From Nephrocerus scutellatus (Eukaryota; Arthropoda; Insecta; Diptera; Pipunculidae): 64,000 nucleotides of DNA. The DNA lies in contig OX352765.1 in the NCBI GenBank assembly GCA_947095585.1, positions 94,448,965-94,512,964 on the forward strand, given 5' to 3'. Under the pieces are notes generated by a model that saw only the letters and a list, made by a program, of their open reading frames with translations, was not told the DNA's origin and made no database searches. A program made the position numbers and the translations under genes. Shown in pieces: positions 36,018 to 48,975 of the stretch; position 1 is the stretch's first letter, and every line of letters starts with the position of its first letter.

Positions 36018-37228
36018 TTATTCTATGCCATGAGCAAAAATCATAACCAGTCCAGGATCGACCATAACATCTTCGGACATATGCGCATTGTCACAGCTCA
36101 GTACCAAGACAGCCTGTTTTCCTGTAATGAAAAAATTAGGAGACATCATATTTTGTCCTTTTTGTAATTAAGGCACTTTTATTTTTTAATATTACCTGGA
36201 ATCCGTCGACAAATGTAGTTGCCATAAATTTGTCGGTTGTTTTGTCGTGTCTCTAATGAGCTAAGGCCCCGCGGCCAGCGTCTTTCGTGACAGTTTTCCA
36301 TTAGATTATCTAGAATATGTGGCGGACAACCTGACTCAGACAGAGCTCTTTTAATCATCATCTGAAAACAAAATGAAATTTTACTGACTGATATGAGTAT
36401 TGCGTAAAACGTGGTAAACCTGTAGTGCATCATCTGGCGTAGATATCATACCACCCCAACGTGTTACACGGGCTCTTGCTAATGTGCTACTCCAGCGAAT
36501 AACTTCGTCCCGTTCCATCTGATCAGCGATGGCGCGCATTGCCGGGTTTGAAACCCTCATAGCGCGCATAAAATCTTTAAAAAGTTGCAATTCTCTTTTC
36601 AATTCGTTAATCGTTAGATTTTGATCATTAATTTCTGTTTTAAATTCAGTCAGTTTTTGCTGTTGAGTGTGTATCATTGTGCGCAGCTCGCGAACACAAT
36701 TATGGTCCTCCAGTTCATCTTTGGGAATGACAAAGCCACAGCCTTTTTCACATGGTAGTGGCCGTTTGGGATTATGTTCGCATTCTTCTAAATGGGAATT
36801 TAGTACATCGAGCTTGAAAACGAGATTACAACCGTATGCTGCATTGTCGCAAGTTATTGAAAGTCTGTCAAGAAATGATAATAGCATGTATATGTACGAA
36901 TATATAAAAATGGAAAACATAAAAGCACATATACCTTGATAATAAATTCCTTAGTATTCTCGGTACAGCCCGCAGGTTGGCTGTTGTTAGTGAATTCCTA
37001 TCAACTGGACAAGTTGGCTGGCGAGACAGCCACTCATTTATGCACACACGACAGAAGGCATGTTCGCACATTGCAGCCTGTAGAACCCAACTTGTGAGTA
37101 CATCTGCAGGATTTATTTGGTTTATACCACAAGCTTACCTGCAATGGTTCCTCGAGGACACCGGAGCATATGGGACAGGTAAGTTCCTCGTCCACTTCTC
37201 CCTGGAATCTATGTAGGTCATAACCCAT
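36018..37228 (-). CDS. elgi: E3 ubiquitin ligase of the Nrdp1/RNF41 family
   Basis: RNF41 ubiquitinates receptors and other clients; the fly gene early girl is linked to meiotic progression (known family). Five exons join in frame: 37228-37139, 37077-36935, 36864-36420, 36361-36196 and 36121-36018, giving 315 residues, matching the family. ATG 37228 starts MGYDLHRFQG. The RING is of the C3HC3D type expected for Nrdp1: C18, C21, C34, H36, C39, C42, C53 and D56. A Cys/His-rich zinc-finger region (about 80-135) and a coiled coil (about 135-170) follow. The C-terminal substrate-binding domain runs to the FAHGIE end. Nothing looks broken. Confidence 0.95.
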
Positions 37229-38404
37229 CTTCGAACTTTTTGTGCCAAGTTATCGTTACAAAACCATTCAAGCGCAAATGCGGAATTATATTTTTTTTGA
37301 GCGTTAAAATGAGTTTATTTTATTCGATATTCATTTTAGTATCATCTGTTAGGTTGAGCATAGATTAATTCAGCGATTTTCTACTTTTAGCCATTGAGTA
37401 ATGGCTTAATTCATGTTGCCTGCTTGGATCCTTTTCTACAATGAAATTGATTGAGTTACAAATAAGAAGGGTAGCAAATATAATATATTCGTATATTTAA
37501 CAATTCACTGTGTTTACAAAAGAGGTCAAGTCAAGTTGCTCTCCTCCTCACTACTTCGGTCAATTCGTATTTCATTTAGTTTTAATCCCACTTTCTTAAA
37601 ATTTAAGCATTACATTACATTACATTACTCAATAAACTGAAACATTCATCAAGTACTCGGAATAATTATATTCAAAATCAAGATGTATATAATATTTTTA
37701 TTAAAAAGTTGACACTAACCATCGGTGTTATATTGGCATAAAATGCAAAGATGCTTTTTTGTATTGTAGTTCTTAAATTATTTTGTCAGATTAGATTATA
37801 TTGGCTAAATTTGCTAAATGGAACCAGAGCCAGAGGACACTCGAAACTGGAATATTGGTTCGTGCTGAATTCCCTTCTTAAATGCACGAAAGCAAAACCA
37901 GTTTTTGTTAAAGGATTCGCATTAGTTTTTTCTTTTGACATTACTCGAACCATTTTAATGGAACCTTGGTTTGCTGTCAAAGTGACAACGTTCTGTTGAC
38001 ACGTTGAACTATGTTTATTGCGGATTTGTTGTCCGGTAATAGGTGTGTTTTTTCTCGGACAACTTGTCCGTATAATTCTTTGCTAGATTTTTTCCCAATT
38101 TGGATTCGACATTACATACCATCTAAACCCAACTTTCTGAAATACTCAGCTCGTAACTAAACTCAACTCTAACTAAACCTCTCAACACTGCATAAAAACG
38201 AGGTAAAATGTTTAAAATACTGTATTTCCTCTTTCGATATGCAGGGTATAGTTAAGATTTCTGTTTTCCTTCTCGTTTTTTTAGTTTGTCGTTTTAATTA
38301 CAAACTGTACCTGGAATACGGTTTTATTTGCAGTTTTGTAACCGACACTGTAACTTTGCTACAGTTTACTCAACAAGATGGCGAAGACAGAGCAAGCAGA
38401 ATAA
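37229..38404. other. Intergenic upstream of elgi
   Basis: It must contain the elgi promoter. A (CATTA)n run of four to five units lies near 37608-37628. I see nothing else recognisable. Confidence 0.45.
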
Positions 38405-38728
38405 AGGGCCCGACCCATAGAATCCGTTGCGCGAACGTATGCAACTGACAGATCGAGTAAATACACGTGTTCTTGTTAGAGGTGTCCCATAGGGAAAGCA
38501 TGTGACGGAAGCGACGCAAAAAGTTGACCAACTTTTAACTTTTCTCTCCGGCAAATGCCTTGACAGTTCTCTCGCATACTATTCTGAAGTTTATTTTGTC
38601 ATTTGTTGTTGTTTGCCTGTACTGTACGACGACAACGTGTTCATTCGGTCACCTCTTTGCGTCACATACGACAACGTCAACGAATACGTCGGCCCAACGG
38701 ACGCAACGGATTCTATGGGCTGGGCCCT
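38405..38728. mobile_element. Harbinger-like MITE with GGGCCC termini and TAA duplication
   Basis: A 324-bp element with inverted ends AGGGCCCGACCCATAGAATC and, from the right, AGGGCCCAGCCCATAGAATC. The pairing continues through CGTTGCG. Identical TAA triplets flank it (38402-38404 and 38729-38731). GGGCCC-type ends plus a 3-bp TAA duplication fit PIF/Harbinger. It has no coding capacity. Confidence 0.8.
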
Positions 38729-38794
38729 TAACGCTCAGTTTCCACCTCAAATAACAATTATGCTACAATAAAATGCATGTTTTGATATCTCCTT

Positions 38795-39950
38795 TTCTAT
38801 GTATGGGGCACAGAACCAGTCGTTCCGATCTCTACGACTACTGCCTAAGAGGGAGTCAGCAGTACTAATGACAGTATTCTTAGGGCGTGTCTACTTCTCT
38901 TCTACGCCCAGCATTTCAGCCCCAGGACTTACTCTCCCAGCATTTAGGGAAAGTCCTATCGCTTGACCGTAGTTGTTTCTGGTCTCTTCCTTGCGAAACG
39001 CAGCCGTGTTGACTCGAATCAGATTCGCGGATGCTGTCTTTCTTGGTGATGCAATCCGGGCTCGGAGCACCGTACCAACAAGATAGTGGTCCGAGTTGAC
39101 GTTGGCACCTCGGTACGTTCGTACCGTCACCGGGTTCGGATTGTGGCGACGGTTTATCAAAACGTGGTCTATCTGGTTGCGAGTGGCTCCATCAGGAGAT
39201 ACCTACGTGGCTTTGTGGATATTTTTACTCGCAAACCTTGTATTCGCAACGAACAATTATTGCTTGCCTCTATGACTCGTTGTCCATTGTCATTAGTGTT
39301 CTCGTGTAAGCTATGGGTGCCAATGTACTGCCTGAATACTGGCTCCCTAACTATTTTGGCATTCATATCCCCCAGAATGATTTTGACGTCATACTGAGGA
39401 CAGGTATGGAGCTCCCGTTCGACTGATTCAAAGAATTCTTCTTTTTCATCATCTGGGGAATCCTCTACTGGTGCGTGAACGTTTATGAGGCTTATGTTTT
39501 AAAAACTGCCCCACACACGAAGGGTGCATAGCCGTTCATTTACTGCTCTAAAGCCAATAACGGTGGGTTTCATTCTTTTGCTGACTAGAAACTCCACCCC
39601 GAGCACATGATGTCTTGCATTACAGCTGTACTATATAACATATTCTGATTTTTGTAAGACACCATTCCCCGTCCGCCGCATCTCATGAATTGCTGTTATA
39701 TCAGCATTATATTTGGACAGGGTATCGGCTAGCTGCTGCTTTATACAGTGAGCGTACGTTCCATGAGAAAATTCGTAAATCGTTTAGCCGTTTTCGTTGC
39801 CGTGGTCGTTCATCACTGTATCCGAGGCCGATTTGGGGTTCCGTAATATGGTTTTTTTACGGGCGAGGTTATTGGCTTCGCACCAACCTTACTTTGAAGG
39901 GACTAGCCCGATCATTACGCTTTTCCTGTACTTGAGGTAAATTACTAGCG
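38795..39950 (-). pseudogene. LINE family A fragment, endonuclease domain
   Basis: The minus strand carries a broken AP-type endonuclease (EEP fold). SWNVRSLYKAA lies near 39760, then NADITAIHEMRRTGNGV, then NVHAPVEDSPDDEKEEFFES, then IILGDMNAKI with the catalytic D-x-N near 39360. ATRNQIDHVLI and the final SDHYLVG (catalytic SDH) lie near 39080-39170. Several frameshifts and stops interrupt it, and it ends soon after the domain, with the reverse transcriptase missing. The other family A pieces in the window supply the reverse transcriptase and tail. Confidence 0.8.
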
Positions 39951-40582
39951 GCCACTACGTGGTGGTTTGATCGCACTTCCCCCAGTCAGAGATAGTTGCG
40001 GCCACATGCATTTCTGAAGCATTCTGCGTTATTTGCCCTACTCTACTGATGGCTGAACGCCGATTTTCAAGGTCAGCACAAATAAAAATGACGAAATTTG
40101 AAATCGAAGAGAAGGGTTGGCAAACACCAAGTCGGAGGTAGAGAAAGTTTAAAACATATATATTAGTGGGCGTTAAAATTGGTAGCTGTGATCACCGAAA
40201 TTATGAACGAAACCACAACTAGCACTACCAAACTCAATATTTAGAACACATATTACCTTATGATACAGATGCAGCAAAAACATATGTTTTCACATATACC
40301 ATACATATGTCCCAGGTCGGGGGCCCCAATATGTTTTTAAAAAATGTACCAGATTTTCTTTAAATTTGGTACACATTAGAGATACTATGAAAACACAAAC
40401 AAAATACAAAGAAAAAAAAGGAAAGATTGGTGCTTTTTCTTTTAAATTTCCATTCTGTATAATTTTAAATGAGGTTTTAATGAAACTCAACCATATTTGT
40501 TTAAATTGTACGTAAATGTCGTAGAATTCAACCACTAAAATGGAACACCCAGTTAAGTAAAATTACCGCGTTAAATTTATAT
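39951..40582. other. Intergenic, partly Glg1 3' flank
   Basis: 40250-40400 contains diverged modules resembling the inside of R1 (CCAGATTTTCTTTAAATTTG, GTACACATTAGAGATAC). The rest should include the 3' UTR of minus-strand Glg1. No gene is seen. Confidence 0.4.
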
Positions 40583-43500
40583 TTATTTGATTTTGGTATT
40601 AAGCGCTTGTTTTGTGATGCGACCAAGGAACATACCGATAAAGAATACCATACCAATGCATGAAAACAAAATTACTAAAAAGAATTTTTTTGCAGGTGAT
40701 GTAGTGACTTGCTTCATAAGCTGTTCCATATTTTCCGGTGGCTGCGCTAGAACCTAAAAGATTATCAATAAGATATAGACAAGGACGAAAATACAGCCAT
40801 AGAAGTTAATAGTGTTATCTTACGGTGTCAGCATTTCGAAACATTTCAATTCGCCGCCTCAACTTGTTTCGACAGTCCTCTTCCATTGCTTTGGATTGAT
40901 CTTGTAAAATTATTTGCAGGCATTTCAGTTCTGTCGGAAGAATGAAAGAAAGAGAGATATGTTTACCAGTTTTATTGGATGATAACTTTACATACTTCTG
41001 CCATTGCCACTTTTTATATTAGAGCAATAGCGCAATAAATCAACAGTGCATGCGTCCTCTAGTATTGGGTCCACTTGTATGTCTGCCTTTGCTTCAGCTA
41101 TAAGAGTTGCCACCTCAATTTTACAATCTCGATTTATAATTTTCTGATTAAGAAATGCTGTTTTGAGGCATTCCTCGACCAGTCCATGTTCTTCTAGGTT
41201 AATATGTGGTTTGCATAGAACTTCTATTTCGGATTTACAAAAATTCTGTAGCAATGGATTCAGTTTGTAGTTTAGCGCTTGTTCTTGTAAGATCTGTATC
41301 ATCTTTTGTTCACATTGTGGTTCGAGACGAGCCTCTCGGAATTTCACTTTGAGACATTCGACTACCTTTTCAAATAAATTTCGAGAAATTAAATGTAATG
41401 AACTGGAGCAAAATGTGTGCTTATGTGTTCTAGCAGTAAATGGGAAACAAATCGAAGTAAGGAAAACTGCCAAAACACATACTTAGCAGTTGTTGGCACA
41501 ATTCGAAACGGAAACAAGAAGTCATTCTTACCTTTCCATTAAGTTCTTCGTTGGCATTTGCCGACGCAACAATATGTGAGCAATATTGGTCAATGTTCTT
41601 TCCACAGGCCAACTGTAAGGACGGATTAAAACGGAAATCGGTATTCTGTTCAATCATGCGATTGACCACAACTAAATGGCAACGAGAGTCAAACATAGGA
41701 TGGTCCTTATAGGTTTTAAGACAATCTAGTAGATGCAAGGAATCTGCACTGGCGCAAAATTTATATGTCATCTCTTTACAGGTGTTGACAAGTGTATAAT
41801 CAGTCGCACTATCGCCTAATTCAGATTTTTTCACCAAAAATATGGCATGATGACAAGAATTACCTAAACGTGCTGTATGCATTGCGAGACATTCTATAGC
41901 CTGCATATAGAGGTTAAAGTAATTATGGAAAGTAGATGTAGTAAGGATGTGCTTAAGATGACGCTCTAAGTAAGAGTTGGTAAAACAAAAAGATGTTAGT
42001 TTTTATTCACCTGGCCTGGAGCTTGTTCGTCACCGCAGAACTCTGCGATTTCTTTTTTGCATGCGTTGGCTAGTTTAGGATCAAAAGCTAGGGATTCTCG
42101 CTGTTGATAGAGCTGGGCCTTCACTTGCTGGCGACATTCTTTAGGAATTGAGTGTCTTTGACCGCGAATAGTGTCGTTACGCATGACTTCGCTGAGGCAT
42201 GATATTACTTCATTTTTGGTTTTACACGCTGTACAAAATCGTGCGACGTGAGGACGACATGCTTCTTTAAATTTGTACGTAAAGTGATAATTTTTCAGCG
42301 AAATTATCTGAAAGTGCTCAATAGCTGCTCTACACTTTAGATCCTGTCTAAGGTCAGCATCGTTTTTATGTGAAATTAAACAGTCCATCATATCTCCTAA
42401 AAATAAAAATTGCCATCTTAATTAAGACCGGTAAATTACTTCACTGAACTTGCCCTCATCTTTAGATTGTTTTAATATGTGATCACAGTGTGTTTTCATC
42501 GCTTCAGAGCATACGGACATGATTATTGGATTGAGTTCCACATGAGCAGCTTCTTCTTCCGTGTAAGAGGTTACCGCAGCCTAGCAGAGACACATTTTTC
42601 GGAAATAATCTAATTCTTATAAAAACAAATGCCATTTACTGATTACTTTGCAATTTGATTGTAACTTTTCCAGATGATCCTGCAGACAATTCATTTCAGC
42701 CCCTTTTTCCGTCTTATCAAAGCAAAACATTGACAGATCTTCTAAGCAAACGTCTTCAACTTCAGGCAATAGATCAACTGAAATGGCTCGTTGGCGCATT
42801 ACTCGTTTCACCTCTTTATAGCATTCATTTCGAAGGTTATATTTTTTGTCATCACTGTAAGCAATTCGGTGAAGACAGGGCAAAATAAGAGGTCCACGTT
42901 CTGGATCCATTTGAGCATCGGTAGCGTCGTCCCACATTTTTTTTGCGTGGCAATATTTGGTGGCATCATCTTTGCAATTCTTGTACAATTGCGGGTCCAG
43001 TTTGAAGTCACGTGCAACAAAGTATTGAATTAGTAGCAGCGATTGCTCACAGTCAGGGGTCATCATTGGCGTTCCTATACGTTCCATCAGGCAAGACATG
43101 ACACGAGCCTCACCACCATCGGTATCACTACATGCCAAATCCACAACGGGTTTGCAAGCCCGCCGCAGTACAGGATCCACCCGCCAATCTTCTCCAACGT
43201 CAGAAACTTTGACGAGCTTTTCAATTGCCCTGTGGCATACTGAAGTAATGCGCCGATCCTTGCGTCGCTTCAGCCGTGCGTGATCCATTAGACAGTGGAT
43301 CACTCCACCGCCAGGAGTATTCTGCTGTTTGTCTATATCTGTGCAAAATTTGCTTATGTCATCTGAACATCCTATGAGGATCTCAGGAGACAACTGATAA
43401 TCTAACATTAGCATTTTGCGATGATCATCGATTTCAGCGCGACACTCTTCTGCGATTTTTGTGCCGTTCTTACTAACAGATTCCAGACATAGCAAAATTT

Positions 43501-44455
43501 GTGCCAAACGAACATTTTTATCTTCAGACACACCACGACGACAGTGATTAATACGAATATCTTCCTTGCACGCTTTAGCTAGCCCTTTACTCGCTTTATA
43601 GTCTTTGGCTATATCTCTATCCCGCTGAACAATTTGGTCATTACATAGACGAGATAATGCCGGATTATTTTTGTTTTTAACCAGACACTTGAAAGCTCCA
43701 CTTGTTCCAGAGCGTTCGCTGGCACATAGACGAATCAGATCGTTTAAACAAATATCAAAGAACTTGTTGTCCAACTCCTGCTGGTTTATTTTAACAATTG
43801 CATTTTTACACGTACCACCGAGGTTGTCAGCAAATTCTTGCAGACACGTAACAGTCTCTAACTGAGAGATAATCTTTCTTTCGGCATTCAAACGGCCACA
43901 TTCCAACTGCTGTATCTCTTCGCTGCATGCATTAAAAAAGTCACCCAACGTTTGGTAGTCGGGAAACAAAACACCATGCACACGTTTGATGATAATCCTG
44001 CATGGTTCTGAATGATCCATGCGTTCCGAGTTCTCTGTTAAACAATCAATGTAATTTGGGGAATCAACACATTCACTTAAATCTTTCTTGTGATTGGGGC
44101 AATACTTCCCAACCAACAGTGATAGGTAACTAACCGATTGCAGCTCTTTAGTGTGCATCCATATTGAATGTTGGCACTTGTCTGACAACGCCTCTAAATG
44201 ATTTGACTGAAACGTTTGTATACATTCAAGCACCGAAAGATTATCATTAGCTGGAGTAATATGACTACAAAGACTTTTTAGCTCCGGGCATTCCTTGTCG
44301 TTTATAAGTTGTTGCTGACGCGGGTACTGCATTGACGAAAGACCATCTCCTTTATCAAGAATTGCATTGGCTTTGACTACACGTACAGGTGAAAATGTAT
44401 ATGTCATCAAAACTTCTGCCAGGAAGAAGATAAGACTTAGGTATGCCGGCAGCAT
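40583..44455 (-). CDS. Glg1: Golgi apparatus protein 1 (GLG1/MG-160, cysteine-rich repeats)
   Basis: A single-pass Golgi membrane glycoprotein of the E-selectin-ligand/FGF-receptor-like family. Seven exons join in frame: 44455-42647, 42580-42445, 42396-42011, 41900-41532, 41365-40996, 40930-40824 and 40753-40583, giving 1115 residues (vertebrate forms are near 1180). ATG 44455 begins a signal peptide (MLPAYLSLIFFLAEVLM). The lumenal part is built of cysteine-rich GLG1 repeats of about 60 residues with recurring C..D...FC and ..CL patterns. A membrane segment, FFLVILFSCIGMVFFIGMFL, precedes a short basic tail GRITKQALNTKIK. Exons 4 and 5 are 369 and 370 bp. The exon 2 donor (A/GTGAAG) is weak but is the only one that keeps the frame. 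No inactivating change is visible. Confidence 0.93.
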
Positions 44456-45464
44456 TCTGTAATGTGTGATTGGATTGTTGCTGTTCGCGTCACTGAAATG
44501 TACTATTTGCTTAACGCTACAAGACTAACGCTCAGTCAAGATATGTACAATAGTTCAATACAAAATTAGTTAAAATTGTAAAATTGTTAAGAAACGTCAC
44601 ATCTATACTATAGAAAGATAAAATAAATTACTATCGACTAAACTGTCAAAATAAATATATGTATTAGGTAGGTTTGTTCGATATTCGTACAACCGACTTC
44701 TGACACTGTCAATATCATTTCAGTATTACTAATAGCAACTGATGAGCAACTTTTTTGTATGGGATTGGTAACTTTTTACCAATGTAAAAAAAATTCAATT
44801 TAAAATTAAAACAAATTTTTATATGGCACAACTCTTCAAACCAAAAAGTTTTGAAGAGTTTTTAGCCCTCGACTTCGTCTTATACTTATGCTTGATTTAA
44901 ACTTAAGACATGTTAAAAAATGAGCAGGATAACTATAGTTAAATTAAAATATAATATATAAAATATATATAGTTAAATTAATATATAATCTAATAAAAGA
45001 AAATATTTTATCTAACATAGTTTAGCATAGATTACACTACAGAAGTGCTATAGTTATTTTATAGTAACAGAGGAAATTTATCTATAGCATTAATTGAAAA
45101 ATATACTACTTCTCTCGTCTGGCTACCACAATTTCAATTAAAAAGCCGTCCCTTTATTATTAAAATCGCCAACTTATTTTTTATTTTAATATTTATAAGG
45201 AGAAAAATAGACAATACGCAATATTCTAATCAACAAAATCTGTCACTAAAGTTAGTTATTCGGACATAAAAATTGGAACTTACTAAAAATTAAAACGGAA
45301 CTACGTTACTCATGTCTTTTTTTTTTTTTATTAAAAATCTGGCGCAGATTAATTTTATGGCTGTCAAGTTGTTCGTTTTCTCTAATGGGGTTTTCGTTTG
45401 ATAGAAAAAATTACCCTTAGTGCAAAAATATTTTGTTCGTTTGATTTTGAAAATTGCACTATGT
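44456..45464. other. Upstream flank of Glg1
   Basis: It should contain the Glg1 promoter. It is very AT-rich (for instance 44935-45010) with no gene. Confidence 0.4.
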
Positions 45465-45750
45465 GTATTCCGGGGTAAAAATTTCGACTCGAGACAGACA
45501 TACAGACATACAGACAGATTCATAATTAATTCATATTTAAGCTTTTTACATAAATTGTGAGGGGCCAGATGATTTTGAAGGAAATCTGACAGTCGGAAGT
45601 GAAAGTTTACTTAGACAGTTTTTCGGGTTTTTGCAAATAACACAAAAAGTATAGCACTTTGGAGAAATCTGTTTAGTGCAAAAAAAATTTAATATACATT
45701 TACTGAAGATTCCGGCCCCGTTCGTAGAGTCGTGTTGTGCCCACACCCAC
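45465..45750 (-). repeat. Dispersed repeat R2, copy 3
   Basis: The reverse complement matches the left and middle of 5880-6335: GGCACAACACGACTC-type start, CGGAATCTTCAGTAAATGTA, AACTGTCTAAGT and ATCATCTGGCCCCTCACA. A CAGACATACAGACATACAGA simple run sits at the end. Together with 5880-6335 this defines the family's left side. Confidence 0.75.
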
Positions 45751-46089
45751 ATTGGAGGTCGATAACCTCCAATTTTTTATAAAAAGTGTTGTTATCGGAG
45801 ATACACATGTGTACAAAATTTGAAGAACATCGGGCTCTGATAAGTGGGTAAAAAATTTATTGCAAGATTCCACCAGCCGCCGCCTCAGAGACAGACACAT
45901 GCCGAAGCGAGGTGTAAAAAAAACGAAAGAAAGTTTTGGTGGGTGGAGTTGGGAAAAGTTCATACCGCGCACTCACATAGTAGAACATTCTATTTCATAG
46001 AACCGACCTTTGCCACCCACATTATTGGCTCTACATTCAAAATTAATTAATTCAGTCATTCAAGTTTAGTGGTAATCTAGTCTAGATGA
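45751..46089. repeat. Fragment related to the R1 modules
   Basis: TAAAAAGTGTTGTTATCGGAGATACACATGTGTACAAAATTTGAAGAACATCGGG-type sequence near 45779-45835 is one R1-style module. After it, 45900-46080 is ordinary AT-rich DNA. Confidence 0.5.
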
Positions 46090-46098
46090 TCACTGCGG

Positions 46099-46201
46099 TT
46101 GGTTAGAAAAATCCTTAAGTTTTTTTGACGCATCGGGAACTGAACTCGTGTCCTTCCAGTGGGAGACAACTTTTTTCACCTCTGCATCATCGACACTGAA
46201 A
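46099..46201 (-). CDS. Possible orphan terminal exon, unidentified
   Basis: On the minus strand a strong acceptor (TTGGTTGTTTCAG) is followed by an open frame, VDDAEVKKVVSHWKDTS, SVPDASKKLKDFSNQPQ and a stop. The composition is soluble and charged, unlike the transposon debris nearby. I found no partner exon upstream, and the short LINE tip at 46484-46535 interrupts the flank. It may be the last exon of a gene whose other exons I missed, or a relic. Boundaries are approximate. Confidence 0.25.
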
Positions 46202-46483
46202 CAACCAATAAGCAACAAAAAGGTTAAGTAGATGCTACTGTCATTAAAATATCTATTTACATGTAAGATCGTAGTAACCCGATGTACCAAAAAGTGCATA
46301 ATAAACAAGTAGTAGAAAGTTTGTATGTACATACTGACAGCTAGATGGATCGATTATTTTCTAGCCGACAAATTTGGAAAATGGTAGATTCTTGCGCGTT
46401 CTATTTTTTCTGCTAACCCGGTAATGCGCAATGCAAAATTACTCTGGGAATGTGTGTTCGCTGTGACTGCAGTACATGCATTC

Positions 46484-46535
46484 ATATGTATATCATCATC
46501 ATATTTGGCGCTACAACCGGGGCCCGGTCCTGGCG
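46484..46535 (-). mobile_element. 3' tip of LINE family A
   Basis: The reverse complement reads CCAGGACCGGGCCCCGGTTG, then TAGCGCCAAATATGATGATG. This is the same 3' terminus as the copy at 54010-54060, including the (TGA)n-like tail. It is a severely 5'-truncated insertion of about 50 bp. Confidence 0.7.
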
Positions 46536-48139
46536 GCTGTCCAGATATATCGATGTATAATTTGCCCGTTTTAATTAGCTGTTATGTATGTCCGATAAAT
46601 GCAAGCATGCTTAGAAACATAAGTACGAATATACGAATTGTTGGAATAGTTTTCTGTGAGTATGTGTTTTTGTCGGTGTGTGTATGGGTCAATATGTTTT
46701 CATACCGATTGCCTTGTTCGTATGGGTGCCATAAAGGCCTTTAGTCGTTTGTCTATTGGTTTTAAAAATGCAACGGGTTTCTTTGTGAATTGTTGCTTTT
46801 ATGACGAGTCTAATGCAGCTGGATAGTACATTATATAAACAAAACAATGTGTGTGCTTGTGTGTAATACTAAACGTACGCGAAATGGCTAATGATAATGA
46901 TTCACCCCACTGTAGTGTGTTGCTTGATGGAAACGAAACGCCATTATACCAGGATTATTGAGGCTCGTTCACGTATGATGAGTGTTTAGATTTTCGAATC
47001 GGTGGACAGCCTTCTGCTCCGCCTGGGATTAGTTTAACTTTAAAGCATTTAGATAATCAGAAACTGTGACTGTGCACTTGTACGGATTCCGATTGACAGT
47101 TTTATAGTGTGCGAAAAAAAGGCAACGATTGTTAACCAATGGGCAAAAAAGTTTTTTTCCTTCTTTGGTTTCTCTACGTAAGTACACTACTTAGCTTTAC
47201 ATTCATTCTTGTTTTCTAGTATTTGCTTCTTAGTCTTAATTTGATTTAATTCTAAAACAAAATCGAAAACATTGACCGAACTGTCATTGCAAAAGATAAA
47301 ACCGACAACAAAACACATTAAGACAACACGTTAGAAAATGATATTTAGGGTTCATGTATTTTATAGAGAGCCTCAATTAGTACATGAGTGCGCAATTTTG
47401 ATACCACTGTCCTCGGGAGACCTCCAAAATTTTTAATCCAACCTGTAGTGTGAAAGCACGAGATCATCATCTATGATTCTTTAGACAGAAAGTTCTTTCA
47501 GTGAGATAAAGAATGGTTTGCTTAGAATAAGAGTTTTTTTTTCTTATTTGCCCCCTTAAAGATCCTGCAGATGTGGTTTTGTGGAATACACAGCTTAGAA
47601 GCGTGGCTGCTTACTGATGCCCTCCTGTATTGACTTGAACTCAGTCGTTCTCCTTTAAATGTAGGAAGCCCAAAACGCTCTTGATGTGTTGCAGTTGGTC
47701 GAATTGTCACACATAAGTTGTTATCTAGTTGTAGGTCTAGAGTGACGCACTTCTTTGCTAATTTGACCTCTTTCTCGTTACCCTCTATACATATATTAAC
47801 TGTGCTCTTGCATTCATGCGATGCTTATTTCCGGGATTTGGCTTATCAAGTCCAGTTCTTTTTGGCTTTCAATTATGTTTCGAGTTATTCACGATCACAC
47901 AAATAAAGCTCTGAATTGACGGCCTACACATACTACTACGTAGATTTTCACGCGTCAAATTGCCTCGTTACTCCCCCGTCCTTCCAGACGGGACAACAAA
48001 GTGTAGTTGAAGTTTAGTTTGGAATGAAATATAGTCAGGAGAATATTCTATCATATCTATTGTATAAGGTCCTGCCCTGCTGATCCTTGTTTTTTCGGTA
48101 AGACTGCTATAGCATTGTGTTTTTTGGGTATCGCTTCAT
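46536..48139. other. Intergenic, no gene recognised
   Basis: The open frames here are short and without domains. 47990-48140 may be the diverged upstream part of the LINE that becomes recognisable at 48140. Confidence 0.4.
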
Positions 48140-48975
48140 ATCTGAGGATTGGGCGCATACCAACAGCTGTGTACAATCATAGGGCCATCTTTAGTTGAAG
48201 GCCACATTTCTTTCCAATGGTTTTATACTGACGACAGCACTCGCAGCTTCTCATATAAGTTTGAGGAACGTCCCTCCACTTCTCATGTAGAACTTAAACA
48301 ACTTTGTATGTTACGCAAGTTAAATTCTGACCTAAACAGCATAATACATGGGGAGAAATCCAACGAGTAGAATTTAAGGCTTCCAAAACCCAATGCTGTC
48401 TCCTGTCGTCTAAGCGAATCCTACCATGCCATCATCCATGAATGGCACTTGCATCAAGGAAACTGAAAATCTCGCAATTCTCGGTATGTGCGTTAACGAC
48501 AAGCTTCGTTGGAATGACCACATATTTACCGACGCCAAAAATGCTGCGGAATTTTTAGGTTTTCTAGCCCGGTGCAAGAAATATTTTACTCCCTCTAATC
48601 TGGCAACTATATACACACAAGGCTCTTATTCGCCCTAAACTTGAGTAGGTACAGTTGCCATATCTGGTTTGGTGCGCTTAAAACTACTTTGCATCGGCTA
48701 GATAGAATACAAAACCGCGCTATAAAACTTATCGGTGACGCAAATATAGCAAATCAATAGATTCGCTTGAACACCGCAGGAACGTTTCCTGCTGGTCATT
48801 GTTTTATCGCTTCTTCTACTAGCGGTGCTCAAGAGAAATAGCAAGGTGCATGCCACCTCTCCTTGAATTCAACCGTAATACTCGTGGCGCTCTAAATGTT
48901 CATCAGGTTACCCTTAAGACCATCTTTCGGACGTACAGTTAAGTTCAGGTATGTGTATGTATGTATGTATGTGGA
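48140..48975 (+). pseudogene. LINE family C fragment (jockey-like), RT palm to C-terminus
   Basis: Plus-strand frames read WFYTDDSTRSFSY (the catalytic YxDD box with T in place of A), VEFKASKTQCCLLS, ENLAILGMCVNDKLRWNDHI, FLGFLARCKKYFTPSNLATI, HIWFGALKTT and LDRIQNRAIKLIGDA, in that order. This is the thumb and C-terminal region of a jockey-type non-LTR reverse transcriptase. Several frameshifts and stops make it dead. A (GTAT)n run at about 48952-48972 lies near the end. Confidence 0.7.

Noticed and set aside
36179..36433. elgi exon read through both neighbouring introns
   Set aside because: Canonical donor and acceptor sites (36419-36420, 36362-36364, 36195-36196) give a protein of the correct length and sequence.
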